A program made the position numbers and the translations under genes. Shown piece after piece: positions 50,611 through 60,518 of a stretch of DNA of 64,000 bases; the first letter of the stretch is position 1; every line of letters starts with the position of its first letter. Under the pieces are notes generated by a model. That model searched no databases, was not told where the DNA came from, and saw nothing but the letters and a program-made list of their open reading frames with translations. Source of the stretch: Paenarthrobacter sp. JL.01a (GTDB taxonomy: Bacteria > Actinomycetota > Actinomycetes > Actinomycetales > Micrococcaceae); assembly GCF_025452095.1 (NCBI RefSeq), contig NZ_CP104877.1, positions 3,720,001 through 3,784,000 of the forward strand, given 5' to 3'.

Positions 50611-53268
50611 CTACTTCCGGCGGACGGTGAGGCCCGTACCTGCGGGAGCGCCGCCGTCGGCGTTTGACAACGCTTCCAAACCGTCGATGGTGAGTTCGTC
50701 CAGGTCGGCCGCAGTATCGACCAGCACGGTATCGCCGTCGCTGATTTCGCCGGCCAGGATTTCCTTGGCCAGGCGGTCGCCGATCTCGCGCTGGACCAGT
50801 CGACGCAGAGGCCGGGCACCGTACGCGGGATCGTAGCCGGACATGGCCAGCCACGCACGGGCACCATCAGTGACTTCGAGCGTGAGCCGCCGGTCCCGGA
50901 GCCGCCTGCTGAGCTCGTCGACATGCAGCTCCACGATCCGCGCCAGTTCCTCAACGGACAGCGGTTCGAAGAGCACGATCTCGTCCAAGCGGTTCAGGAA
51001 CTCCGGCTTGAACGACGCCTGGACCACGGCCATGACGGCTTCCCGCTTTGCTTTGGCATCCAGCGACGGATCCACCAGGAACTGGCTGCCCGAGTTGGAC
51101 GTCAGCACAAGGATGGTGTTCCGGAAGTCCACGGTGCGGCCTTGCCCATCGGTGAGGCGGCCGTCGTCGAGAACCTGCAGGAGGATGTCGAACACCTCAG
51201 GGTGGGCCTTCTCAACCTCGTCCAGCAGCACCACGGAGTACGGCCGGCGTCGGACAGCCTCGGTGAGCTGGCCACCCTCTTCGTAGCCCACATATCCCGG
51301 AGGGGCACCCACCAGGCGGGCCACAGCGTGCTTCTCGCTGTATTCGGACATATCGATCCGGATCATGGCTCGTTCGTCGTCAAACAGGAAGTCAGCCAAG
51401 GCCTTCGCCAGCTCTGTCTTACCAACGCCGGTGGGGCCCAGGAACAGGAACGAACCAGTGGGCCGGTTGGGGTCGCTGATCCCCGCACGGGCACGGCGGA
51501 CGGCGTCGGACACGGCCTGTACCGCCTTGCTCTGTCCAATCAGGCGCTTGCCGAGCTCTTCTTCCATATGCAGCAGCTTCTGGGACTCACCCTGGAGCAT
51601 GCGGCCGGCCGGGATACCCGTCCAGGCAGAAATGACCTCGGCGATGTCGTCGGCAGTGACTTCCTCTGCCACCATCAGGTCCGGCTTCGATTCGCCGCGA
51701 GCTGACTCCTCCTCGGCAGCGGCGCTCAACTCCCGTTCCAAGGCGGGCAGCTCGCCGTACAAAATCCGCGACGCCGATTCGAGGTCGCCTTCGCGTTGGT
51801 GCTTGTCCGCAGCCGAGCGCAGTTCATCGATCCTGGCCTTCAGGTCACCCACACGGTTCAGTCCGGCCTTCTCGGCCTCCCAGCGCGCGTTGAGGGCGTT
51901 GAGCTCTTCCTTCTTGTCCGCCATGTCGGCGCGGAGCGCGGCAAGCCGCTCAACTGAAGCGGGATCGGTTTCGTTCTGGAGGGCCAGTTCTTCCATGGTC
52001 AAACGGTCGACGGCGCGGCGGAGCTGGTCGATCTCTTCAGGCGCCGAATCGATCTCCATGCGGAGCCTGGACGCGGCCTCATCCACCAGGTCGATGGCCT
52101 TGTCAGGCAGCTGGCGCCCCGAGATGTAGCGGTTGGACAGCGTGGCTGCAGCCACCAGCGCCGAGTCGGCGATGGCTACCTTGTGGTGCGCCTCGTAGCG
52201 CTCCTTGAGGCCTCGGAGGATGCCGATGGTGTCTTCAACGCTCGGCTCTCCCACGTAGACCTGCTGGAAGCGGCGCTCCAGGGCAGGGTCCTTCTCGATG
52301 TTCTCGCGGTACTCATCCAAGGTGGTGGCACCGATCAGGCGGAGTTCCCCGCGGGCCAGCATGGGCTTGAGCATGTTTCCGGCGTCCATGGCGCTCTCGC
52401 CCGTGGCGCCAGCGCCAACAACGGTGTGGATCTCGTCAATGAACGTGACAATCTGCCCGTTGGAGTTCTTGATTTCCTCCAGGACGGCCTTCAGGCGCTC
52501 CTCGAATTCGCCTCGGTACTTTGCGCCAGCCACCATGGAGGCGAGATCCAAGGCGATGAGCGTCTTGCCGCGCAGGCTCTCCGGGACGTCGCCGGCCACC
52601 ATCCGCTGCGCGAGGCCCTCGACGACGGCGGTCTTGCCAACGCCGGGCTCACCGATCAACACCGGGTTGTTCTTGGTACGGCGGCTCAGAACCTGGACGA
52701 CGCGGCGGATCTCGCTGTCACGCCCGATCACGGGGTCCAGCTTGCCGGAGCGGGCCACCGCAGTCAGGTCCGTGCCGAACTTCTCCAAGGCCTGGAAGGT
52801 GTTTTCCGGATCCGGGGAATTGACGTTCCTGTCACCGCGGACACCCGGCAAGGCGGCGAGAAGCGCCTCATGGGAGGCACCGGCGTCGCGCATTAACTTC
52901 CCGACGGCGTCACTTCCGGCCGAGAGCCCCAGCAGTAGGTGCTCGGTGGAGACGAAGGAGTCGCCGAGTTTGTCGGCCTCGTTCTGGGCGGCCTGGATGG
53001 CCTGCAGTGACTGCCGCGACAACTGCGCCTGCTGCACCGAGGCACCAGACGATGACGGAAGGGCCTTGATGGCCGAGCTCGCCTGGACACTCACGGCATC
53101 GGGATCGGCTCCCGTGGCACGCAACAGGGCAACAGCGACGCCCTCCCGCTGGTCCATGAGGGCCTTCAGCAGATGGGCGGGTTCCACTTGGGGATTTCCC
53201 GCGGTTGATGCGTTCATGGCGGCCGCAGAAAGGGCCTCCTGGCTTTTGGTAGTGAATTTGACGTCCAA
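50611..53268 (-). CDS. clpB: ClpB protein disaggregase
   Basis: Hsp100 AAA+ chaperone that pulls proteins out of aggregates with DnaK. Encodes 885 aa, family length. The TTG start at 53268, behind AAAGGGAG, opens with the standard [15 protein letters not shown]; longer in-frame starts are rejected. N-domain (1-150), NBD1 with GEPGVGKT, middle coiled-coil (about 420-530, [19 protein letters not shown]), NBD2 with GPTGVGKT, and sensor/arginine-finger parts to the end. A HAIR element stands upstream. Confidence 0.96.
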   Translation of the reverse strand: MDVKFTTKSQEALSAAAMNASTAGNPQVEPAHLLKALMDQREGVAVALLRATGADPDAVSVQASSAIKALPSSSGASVQQAQLSRQSLQAIQAAQNEADKLGDSFVSTEHLLLGLSAGSDAVGKLMRDAGASHEALLAALPGVRGDRNVNSPDPENTFQALEKFGTDLTAVARSGKLDPVIGRDSEIRRVVQVLSRRTKNNPVLIGEPGVGKTAVVEGLAQRMVAGDVPESLRGKTLIALDLASMVAGAKYRGEFEERLKAVLEEIKNSNGQIVTFIDEIHTVVGAGATGESAMDAGNMLKPMLARGELRLIGATTLDEYRENIEKDPALERRFQQVYVGEPSVEDTIGILRGLKERYEAHHKVAIADSALVAAATLSNRYISGRQLPDKAIDLVDEAASRLRMEIDSAPEEIDQLRRAVDRLTMEELALQNETDPASVERLAALRADMADKKEELNALNARWEAEKAGLNRVGDLKARIDELRSAADKHQREGDLESASRILYGELPALERELSAAAEEESARGESKPDLMVAEEVTADDIAEVISAWTGIPAGRMLQGESQKLLHMEEELGKRLIGQSKAVQAVSDAVRRARAGISDPNRPTGSFLFLGPTGVGKTELAKALADFLFDDERAMIRIDMSEYSEKHAVARLVGAPPGYVGYEEGGQLTEAVRRRPYSVVLLDEVEKAHPEVFDILLQVLDDGRLTDGQGRTVDFRNTILVLTSNSGSQFLVDPSLDAKAKREAVMAVVQASFKPEFLNRLDEIVLFEPLSVEELARIVELHVDELSRRLRDRRLTLEVTDGARAWLAMSGYDPAYGARPLRRLVQREIGDRLAKEILAGEISDGDTVLVDTAADLDELTIDGLEALSNADGGAPAGTGLTVRRK

Positions 53269-53307
53269 AGAGAGCTCCCTTTCTGGAGAGTGACCAATAC
53301 TTTCAAA

Positions 53308-53328
53308 GTTGAGTCTACTACGCTCAAG
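53308..53328. promoter_or_regulatory. HAIR element (HspR operator) before clpB
   Basis: GTTGAG and CTCAAG halves with nine bases between (TCTACTACG) match the HspR-associated inverted repeat CTTGAGT-N7-ACTCAAG of actinobacteria with small changes. It lies 40 bp before the clpB start. HspR itself is not in the window. Confidence 0.85.
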
Positions 53329-53405
53329 TTTGATTTGGTGGTCACTTGTTCCATGTTTGCCCACGGCGAAACCCATGTCCATAGCTGCGCGGTTAGGCTG
53401 GGGCC

Positions 53406-54023
53406 ATGGACACGATTTCCTCCGCCGCTGAACTCGAAGACCTGATCGGATTGCCCCTTGAACGGACGCGCAAGAAGGTGCGGACCTCGCTTAGCGACTT
53501 CGACCGGCAATGGCTCGCCGCCAGCCCTTTCTGCGTCCTCTCGACGACGGATGCGCAGGGCCGCGTGGATGCCTCCCCCAAGGGTGATCCGGCCGGCTTC
53601 ATCCACGTCATTGACGAGCACACCATCGCCATCCCGGAACGCCCCGGCAACAAGCTAGCCTTCGGTTTCCACAACATCCTGGAGAACCCGAACGTAGGGA
53701 TCCTCTCCGTAGTCCCGGGCCGCACCGACACCCTGCGAATCAACGGCACAGCTCGAATTGTGCGTGACGCCGACTTCTTCGATCAGATGGTGGTCAAGGG
53801 ACACCGGCCCCGTGCCGCCGTCGTGGTTTCGGTGGAGGAAGTCTTCACGCACTGCGGCAAGGCCTTCATGCGCAGCGGCCTGTGGCAGCCGGAAACGTGG
53901 GAACCCGAAGACCTTCCGAGCATCGCTGTGCTCGCCCAGGCGTACACCCAGCCGGAGACGCCGCTGGAAGATCTCGAGACCTACTACGGGCCGTCCTATG
54001 CGGAGCGGATGTACCGGGAGTAG
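53406..54023 (+). CDS. Pyridoxamine 5'-phosphate oxidase-fold protein
   Basis: Encodes 205 aa with the split-barrel fold of the MSMEG_1061/PPOX flavin-binding group: RQWLAASPFCVLSTTDAQGRVDASPKGDPAGFIHV, then RPGNKLAFGFHNILENPNVGILSVVPGR and ALRINGTARIVRD-like strands, and VVSVEEVFTHCGKAFMRSGLW at the end. Binds FMN, heme or F420 in relatives; the substrate is unknown. It is divergent from clpB across about 135 bp. Confidence 0.87.
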   Translation: MDTISSAAELEDLIGLPLERTRKKVRTSLSDFDRQWLAASPFCVLSTTDAQGRVDASPKGDPAGFIHVIDEHTIAIPERPGNKLAFGFHNILENPNVGILSVVPGRTDTLRINGTARIVRDADFFDQMVVKGHRPRAAVVVSVEEVFTHCGKAFMRSGLWQPETWEPEDLPSIAVLAQAYTQPETPLEDLETYYGPSYAERMYRE

Positions 54024-54083
54024 CGGGGAACCTGCCCTAGGCTTGCACCATCAGGCAACAGCCTGCTGTGCCGTTAACGAACG

Positions 54084-54113
54084 AAAGACCCGACTGGCAT
54101 CGGGTCTTTGTTC
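54084..54113. terminator. Rho-independent terminator between convergent genes
   Basis: AAAGACCCGA and TCGGGTCTTT form a perfect 10-bp stem with loop CTGGCA; TTGTT follows. Confidence 0.85.
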
Positions 54114-54183
54114 TGAGCGGTTCGCTCATTGGTGCGGTAAGAGGGCCATAGAACCTCAAACGCCACACTTTGAGTTTATGGCC

Positions 54184-55254
54184 CTACGCCGGGTACACCG
54201 ACACCAGCGCGGACTTCACCACGAACCGCACCTCCATGCCGGGAGCCAGGCCGAGGTCCGCCGAGGCCGCTGGCGTGACGTCGGCGGACAGCGCGCTGCC
54301 CTCCCCCGGACTGGCCCGGACCCGGATCTGGTCGCCGTGCGGTTCGAGGTCCGTGATGGTCACCGGGAAGGAATTGCGCGGGCTTCCGTGGACATCGCCG
54401 AGGAAGACGGAAACGCTCGACGGCGGGAACGCCGCCACGCCTGCCTGACCTGGCACAGGTGACCAGTCGGGATCGTGCTGCCCGGCGAAAACCCGGCCAT
54501 CCGGCGTCGTAATTCCCTCCCGGCTGAGGGACCCGGTGACGAGATTCAGGCCGGCGAGTCCGGCCGCGAAGTGGCTTCTGGGCCGTTCCAGGACTTGGCG
54601 GGTGGGGCCTTCCTCCACGATGCGCCCGTCTTCCACCACTATCACGCGGTGTGCCAGCATGTAGGCGTCCAGGACGTCGTGCGTGACGATGATGGCCTTC
54701 CTGCCTTCGAGCACGCGTTTCAGGACCCGGCGGAGCATGGGCGCTGCATGGATGTCCAGGGCAGACATTGGTTCGTCGAGGAGGAGCAATTCCGGCTCGG
54801 CCGCCAGGGCTCGAGCTACGGCCACGCGTTGGGCCTGGCCTCCGGAAAGCTGGGCCGGCTTCCTGCCTGCCAGCGTCAACGCGTCAACTTCGGCCAGCCA
54901 ATGCCGGGCAGCTTCCCGGGCAACGACCCTGGAGCCACCTGCACTGCGGGGGCCGAACGCGACGTTGTCCAACGCACTCAGGTGCGGAAACAGCAGTGCC
55001 TCCTGGGCCAAAAGGGCGATGCCGCGAAGGTGTGGCGGGTCCCATTGGCGGGTACCGGCGTCGAGCTTGAACAGCTGGCGCCGGTCAATCGAGGCGGAGC
55101 CGGAGTCTGGCCGCAACAGTCCGGCGATCACCCCCAGCAACGTCGACTTGCCGGCACCGTTGGGACCGAGAATTGCCACGGTTTCGCCGTCTCCGATACT
55201 GAGGGACATCTCGAAATTCCTGGCCTTCAGGCTGGCACGCATCTCGAAGCTCAC
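54184..55254 (-). CDS. modC: Molybdate ABC transporter ATP-binding protein
   Basis: Encodes 356 aa from GTG. Walker [10 protein letters not shown], signature LSGGQAQR and Walker [13 protein letters not shown]; a TOBE/molybdate-binding domain (about 285-356) at the C-terminus marks ModC rather than a sugar ATPase. Start overlaps the end of modB by four bases. Last gene of the operon. Confidence 0.93.
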   Translation of the reverse strand: MSFEMRASLKARNFEMSLSIGDGETVAILGPNGAGKSTLLGVIAGLLRPDSGSASIDRRQLFKLDAGTRQWDPPHLRGIALLAQEALLFPHLSALDNVAFGPRSAGGSRVVAREAARHWLAEVDALTLAGRKPAQLSGGQAQRVAVARALAAEPELLLLDEPMSALDIHAAPMLRRVLKRVLEGRKAIIVTHDVLDAYMLAHRVIVVEDGRIVEEGPTRQVLERPRSHFAAGLAGLNLVTGSLSREGITTPDGRVFAGQHDPDWSPVPGQAGVAAFPPSSVSVFLGDVHGSPRNSFPVTITDLEPHGDQIRVRASPGEGSALSADVTPAASADLGLAPGMEVRFVVKSALVSVYPA

Positions 55255-56063
55255 GGCTGGACCGCCTCTGGTGCACGTCGCCGGCCGCCATAACTGAGGC
55301 CCACCACCGCGACTGCCACGGCAACCAGGACCAGGGACAGCGCAACGGCGGCATCGGCGTCGGTCTCGCGCTGCAGGTAGATCTCCAACGGCAGCGTACG
55401 GGTGACGCCTTCCAGGCTGCCCGCGAACGTCAGCGTCGCGCCGAACTCACCCAGACTGCGCGCGAATGACAACACCGCCCCGGACGCCAACCCCGGCAGG
55501 ACCAAGGGAAGGGTGACGCGGCGAAGCACCGTGGTGGGCTTGGCCCCGAGCGTCGCAGCCACGGCTTCATACCTGCTTCCCGCCGACCTCAAGGCGCCCT
55601 CCAAACTGACCACCAGGAACGGCAGGGCGACAAACGTTTGGGCCAGGACCACCGCGGTGGTCGTAAACGCGATCTGCAGACCGGCCAGCTCCAGCGACTT
55701 CCCCAAAAGGCCCTGCCGCCCGAAGGTATACAGCAGCGCAATCCCGCCAACCACCGGCGGCAGCACCAGTGGGAGGAGCACAAAGGACCTGAGGAGTTTC
55801 TGGCCAGGGAACTCACCCCGTGCAAGCACGAGGGCCAGCGGGACACCCAGCACAATGCAGAGAGCCGTGCTGGCGGCAGAAGTCCGCAGGCTCAGGGCCA
55901 GGGCTGCGAGGGACGACTCGGACGTGATCAGGGGGATGAACTGGGGCCAATTCACGCGCAGCAGCATCGCCGCCAGCGGAAGGATCACCAGAAGGCCACC
56001 CACTGCTGCCACGGCATGGATCCATCGCGGAATGCCGTGATAGCCGGTGGTGGTGGTCTTCAT
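55251..56063 (-). CDS. modB: Molybdate ABC transporter permease
   Basis: Encodes 270 aa from the ATG at 56063 behind GGGAGAAT; an in-frame extension to 56135 would run into modA. Five or six helices with the loop [26 protein letters not shown], the ATPase contact of this family. Between modA and modC. Confidence 0.93.
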   Translation of the reverse strand: MKTTTTGYHGIPRWIHAVAAVGGLLVILPLAAMLLRVNWPQFIPLITSESSLAALALSLRTSAASTALCIVLGVPLALVLARGEFPGQKLLRSFVLLPLVLPPVVGGIALLYTFGRQGLLGKSLELAGLQIAFTTTAVVLAQTFVALPFLVVSLEGALRSAGSRYEAVAATLGAKPTTVLRRVTLPLVLPGLASGAVLSFARSLGEFGATLTFAGSLEGVTRTLPLEIYLQRETDADAAVALSLVLVAVAVAVVGLSYGGRRRAPEAVQP

Positions 56064-56070
56064 ATTCTCC

Positions 56071-56853
56071 CTACGGTGTGCCGAAACCAGCGTCGCCCAG
56101 GACCTGCTTGCCCTTGTCCCCGGTAACCGTGGCAATGAAGGCCGCCGCCAGCGCCTTGTTCTTGCTGGAGCCTACCGTGGCAATCGGATAGGTGTTGACC
56201 GCCTTGTCCGATTCGACGAACGGGATGCCCTTCACCTTGTCCCCGGCTCCCTTCACATCGGTGATGTACACCAAGCCCGCGTCCGCTTCACCGGAGCTGA
56301 CCTTCCCCAGGACATCCGTGACGGACGACTCCTCGCTGACCGGGCTCAGCGTGGTTCCGGAGGCTTTCTCGACGGCGTCGGTTGCGGCGCCGCACGGCAC
56401 CTGGCTTGCGCAGGTGACCACTTTGACGCCCGGCTTTGCCAGGTCCGCGAAAGAAGCGATCGACGCCGGATTGCCGGGTGGGACAGCGATCTCCAGGACG
56501 TTGGTGGCGAAGTTGGTGGCAGCGCCCTCCACGAGGTTCGCATCAGCCAGTTTGGACATGTTCTTGGTGTCGGCGGAGGCGAACACATCCGCCGGGGCGC
56601 CCTGGGTGATCTGCGTGACCAGGTCGGAGGAGCCAGCGAAGCTCAGCTTCACTTTTGTGCCCGGGTTGGCTGCCTCGAAGTCCTTGGCCAGCTGCGTGAA
56701 GGTTCCTTTGAGGGACGCAGCAGCGAAGACGGTGATTTCGCCTGAAGGTGAGGTGCTTTGTTGCGACGTTGGGCTCGCCCCTGGGGCGCATCCCGCCACG
56801 CTCGATGCCAATGCCCCGGCCAGCAGCACTGCAGTAAGGGGTTTGAGGTTCAT
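56071..56853 (-). CDS. modA: Molybdate-binding lipoprotein
   Basis: Encodes 260 aa. Lipobox VAGC (Cys about residue 22). The mature part begins [22 protein letters not shown], with [25 protein letters not shown] and [10 protein letters not shown], the typical oxyanion-binding loops of ModA. Captures molybdate or tungstate outside the cell. Overlaps the regulator gene by four bases. Confidence 0.95.
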   Translation of the reverse strand: MNLKPLTAVLLAGALASSVAGCAPGASPTSQQSTSPSGEITVFAAASLKGTFTQLAKDFEAANPGTKVKLSFAGSSDLVTQITQGAPADVFASADTKNMSKLADANLVEGAATNFATNVLEIAVPPGNPASIASFADLAKPGVKVVTCASQVPCGAATDAVEKASGTTLSPVSEESSVTDVLGKVSSGEADAGLVYITDVKGAGDKVKGIPFVESDKAVNTYPIATVGSSKNKALAAAFIATVTGDKGKQVLGDAGFGTP

Positions 56854-57260
56854 ATGATGCTCTTTGCCTGGGGTGTTTCGATGATGACGGTGGTGGCCTT
56901 GACCACGGCGGTGGCCACTGATCCAAGCTCAAGCCCGAGTTCCCGCACGGCCTCGCTGCTCATGAGGGACACCACGCGGAACGGACCACACTGGAGCTCC
57001 ACCTGCGCCATGACCTTGTCGGCCGTGATCCCCGTAACCAAGCCGATGAAGCGGTTCCGGGCTGAACTGCCCGGGCGCGAGGGGTCGTCCGGGAGGTGTG
57101 ATTGGTCGCGGGCAAGCGTGGCAAGTTCCAGTCCATCCACTGCGAGGCGCCCTGCCGGATCTTTCTGCGGCGTGAGCGTCCCGTTCTCCGTCCAACGCCT
57201 CACGGTGTCGTCACTGACACCCAGGAAGCGGGCGGCCTCGGAAATTCGTATTTGCGGCAT
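56850..57260 (-). CDS. Molybdate-responsive HTH-TOBE protein
   Basis: Encodes 136 aa. Residues 1-60 are a MerR-like/excisionase-type helix-turn-helix (ISEAARFLGVSDDTVRRWTENG); residues 68-130 are a TOBE domain (SARNRFIGLVTGITADKVMAQVEL), the molybdate-binding part of Mop and ModE. It is first in the mod operon, so it is likely a molybdenum sensor or store that controls its own operon. Confidence 0.88.
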   Translation of the reverse strand: MPQIRISEAARFLGVSDDTVRRWTENGTLTPQKDPAGRLAVDGLELATLARDQSHLPDDPSRPGSSARNRFIGLVTGITADKVMAQVELQCGPFRVVSLMSSEAVRELGLELGSVATAVVKATTVIIETPQAKSII

Positions 57261-57621
57261 GGATTGATTCTAGTTCCGAATTTGCGCATGAAAGAAGCAC
57301 CTGCGCCCGCAAACGCAATGTGACTTTCGGTTGGTGAGTGGACGTCGGCTCTGGCCGGAGTCGTGGCGTCGGGTTGCGCTGGCGCACCTGGGGACGCCTG
57401 ACGCACCCTTTCCGCGCATGGGGCGCACCCCTTGCCGCGGAATGCACCCGTAAGCTCTGGCGCGCAGGGCGGAAAAGGGTGCGGGCCGGGGCCGAAGCTG
57501 CGGCCCGGCGTCGTCGTTTCCTCGCCAACGCCTCCGCACCTCGGACGAACTTGCTCCCCCACCCGGATGAACCTGGGCCAAACAACGCGAAAGCCCGGGC
57601 AGCCCACCCTAGGGTTGAAGC
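57261..57621. other. 361-bp divergent intergenic region with no gene
   Basis: Lies between the mod operon (leftward) and the histidine kinase gene (rightward). No convincing frame or strong palindrome seen. The motif GCACC, mostly as GRCGCACC, recurs four times between 57375 and 57450, with no known meaning; the mod operon promoter must lie here. Confidence 0.4.
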
Positions 57622-58798
57622 ATGACCCCACGAATCCGGGCGCTCCGCCCCGCAGCCGCACCGTTGGCGGGCCTTGGCATGCTCGTGGCACTCATGATTC
57701 TCGAGGAGCGCAACTTCGATTCGGCGAGCGCCCTGCTGGTGGCGCTGGCTGCCGCTGTTGCTGCCGCTGAACTGATCCCTGTCCCGGCCGTGATCTTCGC
57801 CTTCGCTGCCTTGGGTTTCCAGGCCTTTGGCATCTTTCCGGATCTCATGTTGTCCGGCGCCACCCCCTATGTTTGCCTGCCTGTGCTCTTCTTTTTCGCG
57901 GCTCTCGGCTGGGACGAACCTCAACGTTGGCCCCTGCCCGTTGCTACGGTGACCGCCGCCGGGCTGGTCACCTTGAACTGGTTTGCCGACGTCACTTGGA
58001 TCAACTTCGTATTCGGAAAGCAGCTCGCCGAAGCCGGGACACTGAGGATTGCTGTCTACGCCTTCCTGGTATTCGCGGCATTCTCTGCCCTCAACCTCGC
58101 AGGTTGGGCTGCCGCTGCGTCGATCCGCCAGGCCGCTGCCAACCGGCTGGCCAAGGAACAGGCTGAAACACAGCTCGAATCTACTGCCAGTGCCTTGGTG
58201 ATCGAACAGGAGCGCAACAGGATCGCCCGCGAGCTGCACGACGTCCTGGCACACTCCCTCGCCGTCATCACAGCGCAGGCCGAGGGTATCCGCTACGTCC
58301 ACAGGAGCGAGCCGGAACTCGTGGAGGAAGCGGCGCAGGTCATCGCGTCCTCGGCAAGGAGTGCCCTTCAGGAAACCCGGCGGCTCGTTCAAAGCTTCGG
58401 TTCCGAGCTGGAAGGCCCTGCCCCTGGAGCCGCTGAGCTACCCGTATTGGTCCACCACTTGCAGAGCAGCGGTATGCCCGTTGAGCTGCAGACGAGCGGG
58501 CTGGAAGGGTTGTCGCCGGTAAGAGGATCTCACCGTGTACAGAATTGTGCAGGAAAGCCTCACGAACGCGTTCAAGCACGGCGACCGGACCGCCGGCGCA
58601 GTGGTGACCGTCGCCCGCGACGGCAGCGGCCTGCGCCTGAAGGTCCGGTCAAGGCTGGCCGACGGCGGCGCGGAAGTGCCGCCGTCGGGAACCGGACGCG
58701 GCATCCCGGGGATGCGGGAACGCGCGACGGCGGCAGGCGGGCAACTCACGACGGCCACTAACGGTCAGCTCTTCGAAGTGGAGGCAATCCTGCCATGA
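57622..58798 (+). pseudogene. NarL-family sensor histidine kinase interrupted by a one-base frameshift
   Basis: Starts MTPRIRALRPAAAPLAG with five or six helices to residue 175, then the dimerisation motif RNRIARELHDVLAHSLAVI (phospho-acceptor His). The frame then goes wrong after residue 301 (ending in LSPV): an extra A at 58521-58522 moves it. If one A is removed the text reads on as EDLTVYRIVQESLTNAFKHG and through GRGIPGMRERA to 58798, giving a normal HATPase. The corrected end overlaps the response regulator by four bases, as in functional pairs. Without the base change the kinase lacks its ATP-binding domain. A sequencing error is as likely as true decay. Confidence 0.8.
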
Positions 58799-59445
58799 AC
58801 GAAACACCTATCCGCGTTGCTTTGGTGGACGACCAGCCCCTGTTCAGCGCCGGCCTGAAGATGATCTTGCGCAGCCAGCCGGATCTAGACCTCGTGGGTG
58901 AGGCCACCGACGGTGAGCAGGCCGTTGAACTTGCGGGAGCCGTGGAGCCCGACGTCATGCTGATGGACATTCGGATGCCGGTCATGGACGGGATCACGGC
59001 CACCCGGCGCATCACCGAAGGCAAGGCAGGGACCAAGGTCATCGTGCTTACCACGATCCAGCACGACGAAGCCGTTGTCCGCGCCATCCAGGCAGGTGCC
59101 GGTGGTTTCCTCACCAAGGATGCGACACCGGAGTTCCTGCTGGCCACCATCCGCACCGTTCACTCGGGCCATGCGGTCATGGCGCCTTCGGCCACCAATG
59201 AACTGCTCAGGGACTACACCACTCCCGCGGAGTCGAACACTGCTGTCCTGGCGCCATTGTCAGCCCGTGAGCAGGACGTGTTCATGCTCGCAGCGCAGGG
59301 TCTGGCCAATGGGGAGATCGCCGCGTCCCTGGTGCTCAGTGATGCCACTGTGAAGTCCCACATCGGGAACATTTTGTCCAAGCTCAACCTCAAAAACCGT
59401 ATCCAATTGGTCGCGTTCGCTTACCAGAACAAGCTGATCGCCTGA
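58795..59445 (+). CDS. NarL/LuxR-family response regulator
   Basis: Encodes 216 aa. Receiver (5-120) with LVDDQPLF, phospho-acceptor Asp in PDVMLMDIRMP and Lys in FLTKDATPE; LuxR helix-turn-helix (150-215) LSAREQDVFMLAAQGLANGEIAASLVLSDATVKSHIGNIL. Partner of the frameshifted kinase before it; target genes unknown. Confidence 0.93.
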   Translation: MNETPIRVALVDDQPLFSAGLKMILRSQPDLDLVGEATDGEQAVELAGAVEPDVMLMDIRMPVMDGITATRRITEGKAGTKVIVLTTIQHDEAVVRAIQAGAGGFLTKDATPEFLLATIRTVHSGHAVMAPSATNELLRDYTTPAESNTAVLAPLSAREQDVFMLAAQGLANGEIAASLVLSDATVKSHIGNILSKLNLKNRIQLVAFAYQNKLIA

Positions 59446-59534
59446 ATTTCCCAGCTCCAACCAGGCCCTGGAAGCACCAGGGTCAGCCACCGCATTGCCA
59501 AAAACCGACGATAATTCGTCATGAAGGAGAAACA

Positions 59535-60416
59535 GTGAAAAAGAAGACTATTGGGGCACTGATCCTTGCCGCTGGCGCAGCTGCAACATTGGCGGCCGCT
59601 GCCACTCCGGGAGTTTCCTCCATGCTGACCAAGCCCGCGGACCATCCTGTATCCGGGACCACCCTCGCCGCGGAGCAGTTTGCCTCGGCGGACCCGGTGG
59701 CCGAAAAGGGAGTGGCAGAAGCCGTCCGGCGGTGCATGGCCAAGGCCGGTTACGACTACACGCCCGTATCCGCAGGGCAGCAGTCCGTGGATCTCAAGAA
59801 CTACGTGGGATTCGATACGCTCACGGTTGAGGCTGCACGGATTTCCGGCTACGCCTCGTCCAAGCCCAAGGGGCCAGGTGAGCCTGCCCCGGACTCCACT
59901 CTGGGAAAGCTCATGGCCGATCCCGGCTTTCAGCAGGCCCTGCACGGAGGCGGGAACCCCGAACAGAATGTGGTCCAGTCCTCGGCCGGGACAGGGATGC
60001 TCTGGGGAGGGTGCACGGCGGAGGGGGTCACCGCGATCTATGGGAATGCCGACAACTACATGAGGGCCACCGGGTTGGCTTTCAACTCCCTGATGGTCGC
60101 CACCAACGCTGCCGGCCAGGATCCGGAGATCCAGGCGGCTGTGAACTCCTGGAAAGAATGCATGTCCACCACAGCGTTCCCCTACAGCCACCCCGGCGAA
60201 GCAGTCTCTGCCGGTCTCGAGGCAGGAGGCCAGAAGGAACTGAAAATCGCCGTCACGGATGCCACTTGCCGCCAGAGCACAGGGTTCGATGAGAAGATCA
60301 CCGCAGTGCTGGATAAATACCTGACAACGCGGATGAAAGAGCTGGAGCCCGAGGTGGAGGCTGTCAAGCAGATCCGCGCCGACGCCTCGGCCAAGGCGAA
60401 GGTTCTGCTGGGCTAA
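59535..60416 (+). CDS. Exported protein of unknown function
   Basis: Encodes 293 aa from GTG behind AAGGAGA. Signal sequence KKKTIGALILAAGAAATLAAAA (about 25-30 residues, no lipobox). The mature part has four Cys (VRRCMAKAG, WGGCTAEG, WKECMSTT, DATCRQST) likely in two disulphides, and is helical. No family recognised; small proteins with this Cys layout are common in Arthrobacter. Confidence 0.7.
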   Translation: MKKKTIGALILAAGAAATLAAAATPGVSSMLTKPADHPVSGTTLAAEQFASADPVAEKGVAEAVRRCMAKAGYDYTPVSAGQQSVDLKNYVGFDTLTVEAARISGYASSKPKGPGEPAPDSTLGKLMADPGFQQALHGGGNPEQNVVQSSAGTGMLWGGCTAEGVTAIYGNADNYMRATGLAFNSLMVATNAAGQDPEIQAAVNSWKECMSTTAFPYSHPGEAVSAGLEAGGQKELKIAVTDATCRQSTGFDEKITAVLDKYLTTRMKELEPEVEAVKQIRADASAKAKVLLG

Positions 60417-60518
60417 TCCGGCCCCCGAAACCATTCAGTAAGCTTTAGCCATGGCTCCCCGGATGCCGCCGCAGTACCCTGTTCGAGGGAGAGAGTCTCA
60501 GGCGCGAAGGAGCGTCCC

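Noticed and set aside
53269..53382. 38-residue N-terminal extension of ClpB
   Set aside because: It would run through the HAIR operator. The TTG with AAAGGGAG gives the family's normal start.
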